Positions 62,448 through 64,000 of a stretch of DNA of 64,000 nucleotides are shown one piece after another. Source of the DNA: Temnothorax longispinosus (Eukaryota; Arthropoda; Insecta; Hymenoptera; Formicidae); contig NC_092359.1 in assembly GCF_030848805.1 (NCBI RefSeq), positions 1,167,001 through 1,231,000 on the forward strand. Reading direction: 5' to 3'. The notes under the pieces are model-generated. The model was not told the origin of the DNA and made no database searches. It was given only the letters and a program-made list of their open reading frames with translations. A program made the translations under genes and the position numbers. Each line of letters begins with the position of its first letter. Positions within the stretch are counted from its first letter, which is position 1.

Positions 62448-64000
62448 ATGGAGGAGGTTACGAAGCTGGAGCACCTGTCTCTGGTGTCGAAAATCTGCAC
62501 GGAATTGGAGAACCACCTGGGATTGAACGACAAGGACCTGGCCGAGTTTATTATACATCTGGCGGAGAAGAACAGCACGTTTGCACCGTTCAAGAAGGTG
62601 CTGATTGAGAACGGGGCCGAGTTCTCGGACTCCTTCATAGCTAATCTCCTCAGAATAATACAGCACATGAAGCCTGCAAAAACGTCCACCGAGAAGCCGT
62701 CCAAGTCTACGAGCAAGCAGGACGAATTGGCGCAAAAGTTTCCAGCGCTGGCGTTACCGAACGAGGATGCACGTTCCGAGGCCAACACCGCCAAGGACGA
62801 GGATATCGTTAACGACGTTATGGCCTCCCTGGAGGCGTTCGCACCATCTAATAAGAAACAGTCCGCGAATACCGAGGTCAGCAACGGTAAAATTGACAAT
62901 GTTGAGAAAAAGAGCAAGCGAGGAAGGAAAAGCAGAAGCAGGTCGAGGGAGAGGAGACGACATAGATCCAGATCGCCGAGAGATCGAAGAGAGAGACGAC
63001 ACAGATCTAGGACGCGTTCCAGATCGCGGACGCGTCACAGATCACACGACAGAACACGCAGGAGACGTTCCAGGTCCCGGGAACGCAAGAGATCGCCATC
63101 TCGCGATCGCAAAGACGCGAGACACTCGAGGAGACGCGACGCCGACAGATCCAGATCCAGATCCGCCGAAGAGACGCTCTCCGCGGAGCCGGAGGTGGGT
63201 AAGATTTACGCCGGTAAGGTCGCGAACATCGTGCCGTTTGGTTGTTTCGTCCAGCTGGAAGGTTTAAGACGCCGCTGGGAGGGTCTAGTTCACATATCTC
63301 AATTGAGGCGAGAAGGTCGAGTGGCGAACGCGAGCGACGTGGTCTCAAGAGGACAGAAGGTTCTGGTGAAGGTTCTCAGCGTCGGTGGACAGAAAGTATC
63401 TCTGAGCATGAAGGATGTCGATCAGGAAACCGGGAGGGATTTAAATCCCGTGGTGTCGATCGCGAAAGCGGACGAGGACGAGAAACACTTGCGCAATCCG
63501 GACAGGCCCACTTCCCTGCTGGAGCTTCAAGGTAACTACGACGAGGATGAGACGTATTCGAGGAAGCGCGTGCAACGCATGTCGTCGCCGGAGAAGTGGG
63601 AGATCAAGCAGATGCTGGCCGCGTCGTGCATCGATAGAAGCGAGTTGCCGGAATTCGACACGGAGACCGGGATCCTGCCGCGGGAGGACGACGAGGAGGA
63701 GGACGTGGAGATCGAGCTCGTCGAGGAGGAGCCGCCGTTTCTGCACGGTCACGGCAGAGCTCTGGGCGATCTCAGCCCCGTGCGGATAGTGAAGAACCCG
63801 GATGGTTCGCTGGCGCAGGCGGCGATGATGCAGAGCGCACTGGCGAAGGAGCGCAGGGAGCAGAAGATGTTGCAGCGCGAGCAGGAGATGGACTCGGTCC
63901 CCACCGGCCTGAATAAAAACTGGATAGACCCGTTACCGGAAGCGGAGAGTCGCACGCTGGCGGCAAACATGCGTGGCATCGGTCTGCAAACGCAGGATTT
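62448..64000 (+). CDS. DHX8: ATP-dependent RNA helicase DHX8/Prp22, N-terminal part (runs off right edge)
   Basis: DHX8 is the DEAH-box helicase that releases spliced mRNA from the spliceosome. The frame is open from ATG 62448 (AATAATGG) to the window end without an intron: 517 codons, about 40% of the ~1,200-residue family. The N-terminal helical region (MEEVTKLEHLSLVSKICTEL) is followed by an acidic linker, then an RS/RD-rich segment (~residues 150-245, SRSRERRRHRSRSPRDRRE). An S1 RNA-binding domain follows (~249-322) with VGKIYAGKVANIVPFGCFV, RWEGLVHISQLRREGRVAN and KVSLSMKDVDQETG. After it come RMSSPEKWEIKQM and TGLNKNWIDPLPE. The helicase core is beyond the window. The RS region is typical of splicing factors; the S1 domain distinguishes it from DHX15/DHX16. 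Confidence 0.96.
   Translation, partial: MEEVTKLEHLSLVSKICTELENHLGLNDKDLAEFIIHLAEKNSTFAPFKKVLIENGAEFSDSFIANLLRIIQHMKPAKTSTEKPSKSTSKQDELAQKFPALALPNEDARSEANTAKDEDIVNDVMASLEAFAPSNKKQSANTEVSNGKIDNVEKKSKRGRKSRSRSRERRRHRSRSPRDRRERRHRSRTRSRSRTRHRSHDRTRRRRSRSRERKRSPSRDRKDARHSRRRDADRSRSRSAEETLSAEPEVGKIYAGKVANIVPFGCFVQLEGLRRRWEGLVHISQLRREGRVANASDVVSRGQKVLVKVLSVGGQKVSLSMKDVDQETGRDLNPVVSIAKADEDEKHLRNPDRPTSLLELQGNYDEDETYSRKRVQRMSSPEKWEIKQMLAASCIDRSELPEFDTETGILPREDDEEEDVEIELVEEEPPFLHGHGRALGDLSPVRIVKNPDGSLAQAAMMQSALAKERREQKMLQREQEMDSVPTGLNKNWIDPLPEAESRTLAANMRGIGLQTQD

Noticed and set aside
1..64000. tRNA, rRNA, known microRNA or CRISPR array
   Set aside because: None recognised by eye on either strand; a covariance-model search would be decisive and was not possible here.

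Overview
The window is nuclear DNA from an insect, most likely a hymenopteran and plausibly an ant. The evidence is spliced genes with GT-AG introns, closest resemblance to insect proteins, CpG-rich stretches alternating with AT-rich DNA, very abundant (GA)n/(CT)n tracts, and short (TTAGG)n runs (the ancestral insect telomere repeat) in two gene-promoter regions. The order is inferred from overall character, not proven. No bacterial, phage or CRISPR features are present.

Layout. Positions 1-33,585 hold no convincing coding sequence and are best read as part of one giant intron of fat, which is transcribed right to left. Positions 33,586-39,000 (minus) are one 5.4-kb coding exon with the signal peptide and first ~15.5 cadherin repeats of the giant protocadherin Fat (Hippo signalling and planar cell polarity). 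Positions 39,001-45,470 are the fat upstream region: CpG-rich and full of pyrimidine/purine tracts at first, then AT-rich and empty.

Positions 45,560-64,000 are a compact housekeeping block. In order: FCF1 (minus, PIN-domain 18S rRNA processing factor), Drp1 (plus, mitochondrial/peroxisomal fission GTPase), a SMYD4-like SET/MYND protein (minus), the V-ATPase proteolipid c'' ATP6V0B (plus), CPT2 (minus, mitochondrial carnitine palmitoyltransferase) and DHX8/Prp22 (plus, spliceosomal helicase, running off the right edge). The six alternate in strand, giving three head-to-head promoter pairs (FCF1/Drp1, SMYD4/ATP6V0B, CPT2/DHX8) and two tail-to-tail pairs (Drp1/SMYD4, ATP6V0B/CPT2) whose 3' ends probably overlap. 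Exon structures were worked out from reading frame, splice sites and family knowledge. FCF1, Drp1, ATP6V0B and CPT2 close as complete proteins of normal length.

No previously undescribed multi-gene system is visible. The items most worth a second look are the very long fat intron with GAGA/PHO-type motif clusters, several polypurine/polypyrimidine tract pairs, a MITE-like inverted-repeat element in FCF1 intron 1, a nested hairpin in the shared ATP6V0B/CPT2 3' region, and two (TTAGG)n runs at nearly the same distance from start codons.
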